From Oscillospiraceae bacterium (GTDB taxonomy: Bacteria > Bacillota > Clostridia > Oscillospirales > Oscillospiraceae): DNA of 64,000 nucleotides. The notes beneath the pieces were generated by a model that was not told where the DNA came from, ran no database searches, and worked only from the letters and a program-made list of their open reading frames with translations. This document shows positions 1-6,847 of this stretch, piece after piece. The number at the start of each line of letters is the position of its first letter. Positions within the stretch are counted from its first letter, which is position 1. A program made the position numbers and the translations under genes. The stretch spans positions 1-64,000 of the forward strand of contig CADARY010000001.1 in the NCBI GenBank assembly GCA_902790375.1, given 5' to 3'.

Positions 1-149
1 AAGGTCGCAGACTGCTTCAGGTCATAGCCCTCATTGATCAGATATTCGACATGTCGGGAAGCAAGCCTCAGGATGTCGATGGCTTCCGGAGTAAAATTTC
101 GCTCATCGTCCGGCACATAGCCGCGTCTGGCATTCAATCCGTTTGTCAT
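1..149 (-). CDS. DUF434-like protein, partial (3' end beyond window)
   Basis: The reading frame starts at the ATG at 147-149 and runs off the left edge. The 49 visible residues begin MTNGLNARRGYVPDDERNF and continue with a helix containing YLINEGYDLKQSAT. This resembles the N-terminus of small DUF434 proteins of unknown function, which share the RGY-PxDE and YLL-GYxLK patterns. An AGGAGAT lies about 15 bases upstream, which is far for a ribosome site. The 3' end and any catalytic motif are outside the window. The family call rests on memory of the pattern and is moderate. Confidence 0.5.
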   Translation of the reverse strand, partial: MTNGLNARRGYVPDDERNFTPEAIDILRLASRHVEYLINEGYDLKQSAT

Positions 150-188
150 AAGTATAAAAGCCGCATCTCCTGTTCAGACAAAAAATTT

Positions 189-647
189 TTATCCCTCAAC
201 CGGGTCGCTTTGCGCTGTTTGTATCAAGCGCTCAAAGCTCTCCATAAAGCGCAGGTCGTCTTCTTTTGTCCGTTTTGCCGGGCCTTTCAGATGGTTCTTG
301 CTGCTTTGCCGCGCTTTTTTCGCCAAGTGGCGCTCCATCAGCAGTGCGTCAATGTTCTCATTTGTGTACCATCTGCCGTTCTGGTGGATTGCCCGTGCGC
401 CTTTGCCCAGAGCCAGGACAGCGACGCCGTAGTCCTGTGTGACCACGATATCTCCCCGCCGGCAGAGATTTATAAGAGCGATATCGACCGCGTCCGCTCC
501 GGCCCCGATCACTTTGACCGTGCTGTAATCTGAGGTCAGAGCGTGGTTTGTGTCGCACAGCAGGACGACCGGGATGCTGTATCTCTTAGCGATTGTCTCC
601 GCGATACGGGTGACAGGGCAGGCATCTGCGTCAATATAAATCGTCAT
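189..647 (-). CDS. YaiI/YqxD family (DUF188) protein
   Basis: The 152-residue protein starts MTIYIDADACPVTRIAE, the acidic N-terminal signature of the YaiI/YqxD family, which has a PIN-like fold. A second acidic patch, VVTQDYGVAVLALGKGA, fits the conserved D-x-G-A region. Length matches the family (about 150 residues). The ATG overlaps the TGA of the upstream DUF503 gene by four bases, so the two are probably co-translated. The biochemical role is unknown; a nuclease-like role would be inference from the fold. Confidence 0.85.
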   Translation of the reverse strand: MTIYIDADACPVTRIAETIAKRYSIPVVLLCDTNHALTSDYSTVKVIGAGADAVDIALINLCRRGDIVVTQDYGVAVLALGKGARAIHQNGRWYTNENIDALLMERHLAKKARQSSKNHLKGPAKRTKEDDLRFMESFERLIQTAQSDPVEG

Positions 648-925
648 CTGATCTCCCGCGCCTCATCAAGAATCTCCGCCTCGGTGTTTTCCTCTACAAA
701 CCGCGATATTTCATCCATCAGGCTGTCCGCCATGGCTTGATGAGGGACGATGGCTGCAACGCCGATCACGATGATCTGGTGAGTATCCTGCTCCTCGATC
801 TCAGCCGCGGACACATGAAACCTGTTCTGCAGCTTTGCGATCATGCTCCTGACAATCATTCTCTTTTCTTTCAGGCTATGTACCCATGGCGCGTACAGTC
901 GAAAGCTCATGACTGCTATTATCAT
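644..925 (-). CDS. DUF503 (YlxP-like) protein
   Basis: From the ATG at 925 the protein is 93 residues, with the family pattern LRLYxPWVHSLKEKRMIVRS near the start and an acidic C-terminus. DUF503/YlxP proteins are small and often sit near translation and ribosome-maturation genes; their function is unsettled. The start at 925 is preferred over a TTG at 961 because the ATG overlaps the stop of the upstream hydrolase (ATGA), which suggests coupled translation. It also overlaps the DUF188 gene downstream by four bases. Confidence 0.8.
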   Translation of the reverse strand: MIIAVMSFRLYAPWVHSLKEKRMIVRSMIAKLQNRFHVSAAEIEEQDTHQIIVIGVAAIVPHQAMADSLMDEISRFVEENTEAEILDEAREIR

Positions 926-1887
926 ACTGTCTCTATTGGGGAAGAGAAAATCCTTCCGCAAAACTCCTGAACAAGATTGACATATCGTTCGGTATCGACC
1001 AGATAACTGAGGCCGTGTCCCGCTCCTGGGAAGGTGTGCAGTTCAATCAGCTTTGGATTCGCCCCGGCGATCCGCCTGCTCATCTCACAAGGCACGAATC
1101 TGTCCGCTTCCCCATGGATCAGGAGGATAGGGACCTTGGCGTGTCTGACAGCGTACAAAGCGCTGGAGGAATACAGGGAAAACCCGCCCCAAATGCGGGC
1201 CCCGAGCTCCGCCATGGGGAGCGCGAGCTTCATCGGGATTCCTCTGGCCTTTCCGACCGTTGAAATGATCTCTGCCGGGGATGTATAGGGGCAATCGGCG
1301 AGGATGCCGCGAACCTGCTTTGGCAAGTTTAGTTCAGACGCCATCAACACCGTCGCGGCTCCCATGGAGATCCCGGCCAAAAGGATTCTCTGCTTCTCTC
1401 CGAACCTCTTTACCACATAGTTTGTCCAGGCCAGGACATCATACCGCTCGTTGATCCCGTAGCTGATGGTATGTCCTTCACTGGAACAGTGGGCGCGTTG
1501 CTCAATCAGGAGCACATTGTACCCGGCGTTGAAGCAGATATTCGCACCGCCGCAGAAATCTCGCGTGGGCGTTCCGCGGTACCCATGGCACAGGATCGCA
1601 AGCGGCGCGCCGTCAGCCGTGTGATAGTATCGTCCGGCCAGACGCAGTCCGTCATGCGACAGGATACTGACGCGCTCATATGCTCTGGCGCACAGCTTGT
1701 CGATCAGCTCAATGCTTCTGTCGTACTGTTCCCGAGTCTGGATCGGGGCCAGGATCTGGTAATCATCATTCTGCCTGCCAAGCGGCGAATAGAACACATA
1801 CCGGAATATCCCGTACTCGGTCAGCGCTCCGGTTGAAGCCACGATTGCAGATGAGATCCCTATTCTCTTCAAATTGATATAATTCAT
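922..1887 (-). CDS. alpha/beta hydrolase, membrane-anchored
   Basis: This is an alpha/beta-hydrolase fold protein of about 321 residues. An oxyanion-hole HGYRGTP motif precedes the nucleophile elbow GISMG; the acid is in GEADRFVP and the histidine in GAGHGLSY, so the triad looks complete. The N-terminal 30 residues contain a hydrophobic stretch (ISSAIVASTGAL), suggesting a membrane anchor or uncleaved signal. Start choice is uncertain: the ATG at 1887 has no clear ribosome site, and an in-frame ATG at 1944 overlaps the upstream SDR gene. Similar clostridial proteins are called S9 or S33-like serine hydrolases; the substrate is unknown. Confidence 0.8.
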   Translation of the reverse strand: MNYINLKRIGISSAIVASTGALTEYGIFRYVFYSPLGRQNDDYQILAPIQTREQYDRSIELIDKLCARAYERVSILSHDGLRLAGRYYHTADGAPLAILCHGYRGTPTRDFCGGANICFNAGYNVLLIEQRAHCSSEGHTISYGINERYDVLAWTNYVVKRFGEKQRILLAGISMGAATVLMASELNLPKQVRGILADCPYTSPAEIISTVGKARGIPMKLALPMAELGARIWGGFSLYSSSALYAVRHAKVPILLIHGEADRFVPCEMSRRIAGANPKLIELHTFPGAGHGLSYLVDTERYVNLVQEFCGRIFSSPIETV

Positions 1888-1921
1888 GATTTTTTTATTG
1901 CTATGGAGCAAGACTGTTTTT

Positions 1922-2635
1922 TCAGCCTTCCAGCTTCCAGCCATGATCCCCGTGGTAGATCATCTGTCTTGTCATGCCGCCGTCGACGCAGATGTTCTCC
2001 CCGGTGATGAAGCCAGCCTTATCTGAGCAGAGGAACAGGACCATATTGGCGATGTCCAAGGGCTCGCCCACCCTGCCGACCGGTTGCTGCACAGCGTCCG
2101 GGCCTTCGTGTTGCTCGGAGTTTACCTCGATCCATCCGGGAGAGATGGAGTTTACACGCACACGCCCGGCAAAGCTCATCGCCATCGCGTGCGTCAACGC
2201 GGCAATGCCGCCCTTTGCGGCCGAATAGCTCTCCGTCTGAGGCTGGCTCATCCGGTCACGGGAGGAAGAGATGTTAATGATAGATGCACCATCGGCGAAA
2301 TACGGGGCGAAGAGCTTTGACAGATAAAACGGAGCCGTTACCCCAACGGAGAGCGCATACTGAAACTCCTCATAGGAGCATGAGTCGATCCCCTTCATAA
2401 GCGGCAGCGCGTTGTTGATCAGGAAGTCGACGCGGCCGTATTTTTCGATGACATGCTTCGCGAACGACTCCAGGACGTTTTTGTCGGCCAAATCGCCGAC
2501 ATAGTGATCGCCCGGTCTGATGTCGATCACGCAGATGGACGCTCCCTGTTTTTGAAACTCCTCGGCAATGCACTTGCCAATGCCGTGTGCGCCGCCTGTC
2601 ACGACGGCGACTTTTCCTTCAAATAGCAGACTCAT
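1922..2635 (-). CDS. short-chain dehydrogenase/reductase
   Basis: A classical SDR of about 237 residues starting MSLLFEGKVAVVTGG. The nucleotide-binding TGGAHGIG is at residues 14-21, NNA near 80, catalytic Ser in NISSSRD, the YSAAK pair near 145, and the SPGWI and DGG signatures follow. All catalytic residues are present, so it should be an active NAD(P)-dependent oxidoreductase. The substrate cannot be read from sequence. A TTG at 2659 is an alternative start. It overlaps the upstream option of the next hydrolase and is probably in one transcript with 922-1887. Confidence 0.9.
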   Translation of the reverse strand: MSLLFEGKVAVVTGGAHGIGKCIAEEFQKQGASICVIDIRPGDHYVGDLADKNVLESFAKHVIEKYGRVDFLINNALPLMKGIDSCSYEEFQYALSVGVTAPFYLSKLFAPYFADGASIINISSSRDRMSQPQTESYSAAKGGIAALTHAMAMSFAGRVRVNSISPGWIEVNSEQHEGPDAVQQPVGRVGEPLDIANMVLFLCSDKAGFITGENICVDGGMTRQMIYHGDHGWKLEG

Positions 2636-2676
2636 AGCTTTGATGGTCTTCTTCCGCAATTCAGCCGCATTCTCTG

Positions 2677-3603
2677 TTACAGGCAGCTGTTGAAGAAGTC
2701 GATGATCCCGTTCTCGACTTCCGCCTTGAGGTCGTCATAGTTGTGGATCTCATGACGATAGCCGGAGTACAGCTTCGTCTTCACCTGATGCCCGGTCTCG
2801 GCCAGCCAGTTCGTCGTCTGATATACGCCCTCGCCCCAGTTACCCACCGGGTCCTGATCGCCGGCTATGTTGTAGATCGGCAGACCGGTCGGCACCTTTG
2901 CCGCCCATTCCGTGCCCTCGATGCATTTCATCATCTCGCAGAAAAACAGCATGGACCGGTTGTTGGTCGGTTTCGTGAAGGCGTCAAAGGGATCGGCGGC
3001 ATGGTCGTTCTGAACACATTTGCTGTGGCAGATCCACTCGTTGCCCAGCTTCACCGGCTCCTCGATGCGGGAGAACATGAAGCCGAACAGCATTGTCGTA
3101 AAGGCGGGGTCCGCCTCATCGCCCTTGCCGGCGTCCACCGCGGCCTTCAGCGCGGCCATGGTATCCGGCAACGAGGCAAAGGCGCCGCAGGTTCCGCAGA
3201 TCGTCACGCCATTGAGCTCGTCACCGTACTTTGCGATGTAATCTCTGGCGATAAAGGAGCCCATGCTGTGCCCGAACATAAAGTACGGGAGATTCGGGTA
3301 CATCTCATTCACCAGCTCCGTCAGCTGATGCTCGTCCTCCATCATGGTGTGGGCACCCTTCTCGCCCCAGTCACCCCAGGTGCCGTTTACGACGGCAGTC
3401 TTGCCGTGACCGACATGATCGTCGGCCGCGACGATGTAGCCCGCGTCCATGAACGCCACGATCATGTGGAGATAGCGTCTGGAATGTTCGCCGAAGCCAT
3501 GTACCAACTGGATGACGCCCTTGGGCTCACAGGCGGGAACATAGATCCAGCCCTGGACCTCGTCTCGCTCATTAAAGGAACGGAAGCTTACTTCATGCAG
3601 CAT
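2677..3603 (-). CDS. alpha/beta hydrolase (S33, monoacylglycerol-lipase-like)
   Basis: This 308-residue protein has the lysophospholipase/serine-aminopeptidase pattern: VQLVHGFGEHSRRY at the N-terminus, nucleophile elbow GHSMG, acid in AGDQDPVGNWG and histidine in YRHEIHNYDD. The start at 3603 is chosen because GAGAGGGG lies 7 to 8 bases upstream, whereas the longer frame from 3654 has no ribosome site. Cytoplasmic, with no signal peptide. Physiological substrate unknown; monoacylglycerol or lysophospholipid is the usual family guess. Confidence 0.9.
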   Translation of the reverse strand: MLHEVSFRSFNERDEVQGWIYVPACEPKGVIQLVHGFGEHSRRYLHMIVAFMDAGYIVAADDHVGHGKTAVVNGTWGDWGEKGAHTMMEDEHQLTELVNEMYPNLPYFMFGHSMGSFIARDYIAKYGDELNGVTICGTCGAFASLPDTMAALKAAVDAGKGDEADPAFTTMLFGFMFSRIEEPVKLGNEWICHSKCVQNDHAADPFDAFTKPTNNRSMLFFCEMMKCIEGTEWAAKVPTGLPIYNIAGDQDPVGNWGEGVYQTTNWLAETGHQVKTKLYSGYRHEIHNYDDLKAEVENGIIDFFNSCL

Positions 3604-3845
3604 AATGATTCCCCTCTCTAAGTTTTTGTGTAGTGGATAACAGTATTGTACCATCTGCGATCATTTCTGACAATCCTGGGCCTTCAAAATAGTCACTCCA
3701 ATTGCAATCATTGAAAAAATGGGCTTTAAGCTTTGTTGTGCTTTTCTTGCCATTCTGTTGTTCACATGATAAACTTGAAAAGCTGTTACCGGGAGCTTTC
3801 GTTTTTTTATCTATAAGGATAAATCGGGATTTATGGGAGTAAGCC

Positions 3846-4595
3846 ATGGAAAAAAGCAGAAAAAAGGTGCTCATCTGCACCGCATCCGTTTTTCTTCTTT
3901 TGATCGCCATCGCGGTTGTATACTTTTTTCAATTCAACGCACTTGGATACCGAATGACGGTTCCTTACAGATCAGCATTTGTAGGAATCGATAACAACAT
4001 TTATATCAACAGATATTTTTCGGGAAGCAGAGAAGAAGCGATTGTTCTGATCGACAGCGCGAAAGAACGCGCCAAAGAATTCTTCGGCGATCTGTGCTGT
4101 TTGGAGGATACGGTCATTATCATCTGTGACGATGACCTTCTTCTTTCAAAGCTCGGCGGAGATCACGATACGAGGACCATTTATTTCCCTGCAAAAAAGC
4201 ACTATATCTCCGTATCGTACGAGTATTGCAACATCGACATACTGGCGCATGAACTGACACACGCTGAATTGCATACCCGGCTTTCCGTATCCGCGCAGAA
4301 GAAAATCCCGACATGGTTTGATGAGGGGATAGCATTGCAGAATGATTACCGTGAGCAATACAGCTTTGAAACGTGGATCGAACAGACCGATAACGGCAGT
4401 CATACCGTCGCTCTCGAAGATATGGACGAGGCGTCGGAGTTTTATGCCGGTACCGTAGAAGACAGACGTTTTCGCTATCTGAACGCAAAACACGAGGTCA
4501 GCAAATGGTTGAAAACACATAAGCGTCAAGGCTTGATGGAGTTGATCGACAAACTGAATAACGGAGAAGCCTTCTTAATTGCCTATAACGGGTAA
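3846..4595 (+). CDS. membrane-anchored zinc metallopeptidase-like protein
   Basis: A single N-terminal membrane segment (residues about 8-29) is followed by an extracytoplasmic domain carrying HELTHAEL, the HExxH zinc motif, and then PTWFDEGIAL, the spacing and WFDEG pattern of gluzincin-type peptidase-MA proteins, where the later glutamate is the third zinc ligand. Length 249 residues. The next gene is convergent and separated by a hairpin. It should act at the outer face of the membrane; its substrate is unknown. It is AT-richer than the metabolic genes downstream. Confidence 0.8.
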   Translation: MEKSRKKVLICTASVFLLLIAIAVVYFFQFNALGYRMTVPYRSAFVGIDNNIYINRYFSGSREEAIVLIDSAKERAKEFFGDLCCLEDTVIIICDDDLLLSKLGGDHDTRTIYFPAKKHYISVSYEYCNIDILAHELTHAELHTRLSVSAQKKIPTWFDEGIALQNDYREQYSFETWIEQTDNGSHTVALEDMDEASEFYAGTVEDRRFRYLNAKHEVSKWLKTHKRQGLMELIDKLNNGEAFLIAYNG

Positions 4596-4629
4596 ATTCC
4601 GGTTTCTGCGTATATTCTGTATTCTAATC

Positions 4630-4676
4630 GGAAATGGAGCTGTAGCAAACGACAAGTCGTGCTATAGCTCCATTCC
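4630..4676. terminator. bidirectional hairpin between convergent genes
   Basis: Arms at 4630-4647 and 4660-4676 pair almost fully (GGAATGGAGC-type stem with a 12-base loop) and separate the stops of the peptidase gene and the toxin pseudogene. There is no long T run, so termination strength is unknown. Confidence 0.6.
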
Positions 4677-4677
4677 A

Positions 4678-5007
4678 TTACAGATCATGTTTTGTTCGGC
4701 GTGTATGCGCGAGTTCGTATACCTCATCATCTTCTCGAATTCCGACGACGATCACCAGCATCTGGGATTCGGTCTTTACAAGCTTATAAACGATGCGGAT
4801 ACCCTCTCCACGCAGCTTGATTTTCAGAAGATTGGTAAGATTAAGACCGCGCTTGTGGCCAAGGGGTTTCCCTTACCCGCCTTCATTTTGAGGCAACGGA
4901 TTTCCCTGAACTTTCTTGACAGCCTTTTTTACCAGCACTTGCTGACGCCGGGAAAGGTTATCGAGGTCTTTATCTGCTTCCGGCAGATACTTTACAACCC
5001 AGTTCAT
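4678..5007 (-). pseudogene. RelE/YafQ-type toxin with in-frame stop
   Basis: The frame from the ATG at 5007 (overlapping the antitoxin stop by ATGA) encodes a RelE-superfamily toxin of 109 codons, beginning MNWVVKYLPEADKDLDNL and ending with a basic tail. Codon 45 (4873-4875) is TAA, between NEGG and GKPLGHK, where relatives usually carry an aromatic residue. The frame is otherwise intact on both sides. As it stands only a 44-residue fragment would be made, so the toxin is probably dead, unless the stop is read through. The antitoxin gene remains intact. Confidence 0.85.
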
Positions 5008-5327
5008 TCAAACTCTACCTCGCCAATTGAATCCAGATCATCCTCGGTGATCCCGAGCCGATCCCAGACTTTTTCTTCGGGAATGATCGCGGCAGCGTCG
5101 AAGTGCGCCATGCGTTCAGATGCAAGAGCGAGGAGGCGCGCGTCATTAAGCTCATCCATAAGCCTGACATATTCATCCGGGGAAAGTAAGACACATTCAG
5201 CGGAATTGTTTTTCATAACGACTTTTGCGCCATGCGTTTTAACATCCTCAAAAATCTGACCGGCAAGGCCGCGATTAAACTGCGTGATGGGGACTGTGTC
5301 ACGGATCGCGCTGACAACAGAAGGCAT
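5004..5327 (-). CDS. Phd/YefM-like antitoxin
   Basis: The 107-residue protein starts MPSVVSAIRDTVPITQFNRG and contains the Phd/YefM pattern of a DNA-binding N-terminus (VVMKNNSAECVLLSPDEY) and an acidic C-terminus (ITEDDLDSIGEVEFE) that would wrap the toxin. The start at 5327 follows an AGGAG; the longer frame from 5384 lacks a ribosome site. It is upstream of and overlaps a RelE-type toxin gene that carries a nonsense codon, so this antitoxin is probably an orphan that may still repress its promoter. Confidence 0.85.
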   Translation of the reverse strand: MPSVVSAIRDTVPITQFNRGLAGQIFEDVKTHGAKVVMKNNSAECVLLSPDEYVRLMDELNDARLLALASERMAHFDAAAIIPEEKVWDRLGITEDDLDSIGEVEFE

Positions 5328-5414
5328 AAAACCAACTCCTTTCGATTCATCTGTATGATACCACATCCTCCGCGAGTTAGTCAATAAAATGGTAAACTAA
5401 TTTGCTGATATATA

Positions 5415-5477
5415 TTATTCATTTAACAGGTCAAGGATGAATGCATCAGCTGCGCCTCGTATCACGCCAGCAGCCAT
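5415..5477 (-). pseudogene. possible PadR regulator N-terminal remnant
   Basis: A 20-codon frame reads MAAGVIRGAADAFILDLLNE then stops. The pattern RG-x-D-x-xIL-x-LL resembles the first helix of PadR-family regulators, with the rest missing. It sits between the tRNA array terminator and the orphan antitoxin. The match is short, so chance is possible. Confidence 0.3.
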
Positions 5478-5489
5478 TGATCTGATATA

Positions 5490-5534
5490 AAAGCGAGGAC
5501 CAACTCTCAGAGGAAAGTTCTCTAAGAGCTGGTC
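5490..5534 (-). terminator. terminator of the tRNA array
   Basis: Arms at 5498-5507 and 5525-5534 form a 10-base stem, with one G-U pair, around an internally paired loop. On the minus strand the stem is followed by CTCGCTTTTATATC. It lies directly after the last tRNA (ending 5542), so it is the likely end of the array transcript. Confidence 0.65.
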
Positions 5535-5541
5535 ATGATTT

Positions 5542-5628
5542 TGGTGCACAGAGCGAGACTCGAACTCGCATACCTTGTTAAGGTACCAGTGCCTGAGACT
5601 GGCTTGTCTACCGTTCCAACATCTGTGC
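5542..5628 (-). tRNA. tRNA-Leu(CAG)
   Basis: 87 bases with encoded CCA. Acceptor GCACAGA pairs with TCTGTGC. The anticodon loop CTCAGGC carries CAG, and a long class II variable arm is present. It is the promoter-distal tRNA of the array, 3 bases from the next. Confidence 0.92.
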
Positions 5629-5631
5629 ATG

Positions 5632-5722
5632 TGGCGGAGCAGGAGTGGCTCGAACACTCGCGCACATTTCTGTACCTGCCTCCTTAGCGGGGAGATCCCT
5701 TCACCTACTTGGGTACTGCTCC
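5632..5722 (-). tRNA. tRNA-Ser(GCT)
   Basis: 91 bases with CCA. Acceptor GGAGCAG/CTGCTCC, five-pair anticodon stem and loop CCGCTAA, giving anticodon GCT. Position 33 is C rather than the near-universal U. Discriminator G73 and a long variable arm fit serine. Confidence 0.9.
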
Positions 5723-5727
5723 GTATT

Positions 5728-5815
5728 TGGCGCTGGAAGGAGGTGTCGATCCCCACGGCAATGCTGCCGCCATGGTTTTCAAGACCGGTGTCAGCGCCGG
5801 CTGACATCATCCAGC
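5728..5815 (-). tRNA. tRNA-Ser(TGA), weak stems
   Basis: 88 bases with CCA. The loop CTTGAAA gives anticodon TGA. Discriminator G and a long variable arm fit serine. The anticodon stem CCGGT/ACCAT has two mismatched outer pairs and pair 7:66 is T-T, so folding may be impaired or the gene may be decaying. Confidence 0.8.
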
Positions 5816-5820
5816 ATATA

Positions 5821-5910
5821 TGGCGCAGAGTGAAGGAGTCGAACTTTCTCAGGCTTTTCAGCCCGGCTACCGCTTTCCAAGCGGACCCGTTACCGTTCCA
5901 GCAACGCTGC
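5821..5910 (-). tRNA. tRNA-Ser(GGA)
   Basis: 90 bases with CCA. The loop TTGGAAA gives GGA. Long variable arm, discriminator G. The acceptor has one mismatch (C5 against T68). Confidence 0.88.
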
Positions 5911-5917
5911 ATGTTCA

Positions 5918-6006
5918 TGGCGCCGAACGGAGGTGCCGACCCCCATGGCTTTTCAGCCACCCACAGTTTTCGAAACTGGAACCGGAGCCGTCCGGTATCG
6001 TTCGGC
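5918..6006 (-). tRNA. tRNA-Ser(CGA)
   Basis: 89 bases with CCA. Acceptor GCCGAAC/GTTCGGC fully paired, loop TTCGAAA gives CGA, long variable arm, discriminator G. Confidence 0.9.
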
Positions 6007-6009
6007 ATA

Positions 6010-6083
6010 TGGCCCCGATCAAAGGGCTCGAACCTTTCCCCTCTGGGTCAAAGCCAGATGTGCTGCCTCTACACAAGATCGGT
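6010..6083 (-). tRNA. tRNA-Gln(TTG)
   Basis: 74 bases with CCA. The loop CTTTGAC gives TTG. Pair 1-72 is A against G, an open first pair, compatible with glutamine tRNAs, whose first pair is usually weak. Only one base separates it from the next tRNA. Confidence 0.88.
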
Positions 6084-6084
6084 A

Positions 6085-6171
6085 TGGTGCGAGAGGCGGG
6101 CTACGATCCCGCACGCTTCTCTGAGTACCAGGGTTTGAGCCTGACCCGTCTTCCGATTCCGGCACTCTCGC
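6085..6171 (-). tRNA. tRNA-Leu(CAA)
   Basis: 87 bases with CCA. Acceptor GCGAGAG/CTCTCGC fully paired, loop CTCAAAC gives CAA, class II variable arm. The T-loop begins with A instead of the usual T54. Confidence 0.9.
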
Positions 6172-6174
6172 GAA

Positions 6175-6259
6175 TGGTGCCTGCCCAGGGGCTCGAACCC
6201 TGAATCCTGACGGCATCCGATCTTAAGTCGGGTGTGTATACCATTTCCACCACGCAGGC
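6175..6259 (-). tRNA. tRNA-Leu(TAA)
   Basis: 85 bases with CCA. The loop CTTAAGA gives TAA, reading UUA. Class II variable arm. One mismatch at 7:66 and one at the outer anticodon pair. Confidence 0.9.
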
Positions 6260-6262
6260 ATG

Positions 6263-6339
6263 TGGTGATCCCTGTGAGATTTGAACTCAACATTTCCAGC
6301 TTGAGGGGCTGGCGTCCTGACCAGTTAGACGAAGGGACC
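6263..6339 (-). tRNA. tRNA-Glu(CTC)
   Basis: 77 bases with CCA. Acceptor GGTCCCT/AGGGATC, loop CCCTCAA gives CTC with C33 instead of U33. The T-stem has one mismatch and the T-loop reads TTCAAAT. Confidence 0.88.
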
Positions 6340-6343
6340 ATAT

Positions 6344-6418
6344 TGGCACCGGACCGTGGAGATCGAACCACGACTTCTCGGGTCAGAGCCGAGCGTACTG
6401 CCGCTATACGAATCCGGT
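6344..6418 (-). tRNA. tRNA-Gln(CTG)
   Basis: 75 bases with CCA. Acceptor ACCGGAT/GTCCGGT with one G-T pair, loop CTCTGAC gives CTG, discriminator G. Confidence 0.92.
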
Positions 6419-6422
6419 ATTT

Positions 6423-6498
6423 TGGTGGGCTCTGCTGGAATCGGACCAGCGACGCGCAGATCTTCAGTCTGCCGCTCTACCAACTGAGCTAAGAACCC
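6423..6498 (-). tRNA. tRNA-Phe(GAA)
   Basis: 76 bases with CCA. Acceptor GGGTTCT/AGAGCCC, standard D-arm TAGCTCAGTTGGTAGAGC, loop CTGAAGA gives GAA. The T-loop is TCCGATT, with C in place of T55. Confidence 0.93.
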
Positions 6499-6501
6499 GT
6501 G

Positions 6502-6587
6502 TGGTACACCGAGAGAGACTCGAACTCTCATGTCCTTGCGGACACCAGGTCCTTAGCCTGGCGCGTCTTCCATTCCGCCATCGGTGC
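6502..6587 (-). tRNA. tRNA-Leu(AAG)
   Basis: 86 bases with CCA. The stem CCAGG/CCTGG holds loop CTAAGGA, so the anticodon is AAG. Class II variable arm. A34 in a leucine tRNA is unusual in bacteria, where A34 is normally confined to tRNA-Arg(ACG). Confidence 0.9.
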
Positions 6588-6590
6588 GTG

Positions 6591-6666
6591 TGGTACGTTC
6601 TGCGGGGCTCGAACCCGCGACCTTCGGATTAAAAATCCGCTGCTCTGCCATTTGAGCTAAGAACGT
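6591..6666 (-). tRNA. tRNA-Lys(TTT)
   Basis: 76 bases with CCA. Acceptor ACGTTCT/AGAACGT, loop TTTTTAA gives TTT, canonical T-arm. Confidence 0.93.
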
Positions 6667-6669
6667 ATA

Positions 6670-6753
6670 TGGTGGGTCGACCTGGACTCGAACCAGGAGT
6701 GCCGAAGCCACGGGTTTACAGCCCGCTGCGATTCCAATTCCGCGCATCGACCC
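6670..6753 (-). tRNA. tRNA-Tyr(GTA)
   Basis: 84 bases with CCA. Acceptor GGGTCGA/TCGACCC, loop CTGTAAA gives GTA, long bacterial-type variable arm, discriminator A. Confidence 0.93.
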
Positions 6754-6756
6754 ATA

Positions 6757-6833
6757 TGGCGATGCTACCGGGCCTCGAACCCGGAAACTCCAGCTTGAAG
6801 GGCTGGCGACTCTGCCTGTTCGTCCATAGCACC
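6757..6833 (-). tRNA. tRNA-Glu(TTC), first of the array
   Basis: 77 bases with CCA. Acceptor GGTGCTA/TAGCATC, loop CCTTCAA gives TTC with C33, discriminator G as expected for glutamate. It is the promoter-proximal tRNA of the 15-gene array. Confidence 0.9.
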
Positions 6834-6847
6834 ATTTCTTTTCCTCT

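Noticed and set aside
5415..6372. Several 60-190-codon frames across the tRNA region on both strands
   Set aside because: They overlap well-folded tRNA genes and have no ribosome sites or family matches.
5542..6833. A stop-codon suppressor tRNA in the array
   Set aside because: Every anticodon was read in its stem-loop; none is CTA, TTA or TCA. Leu(TAA) reads UUA, not a stop codon.
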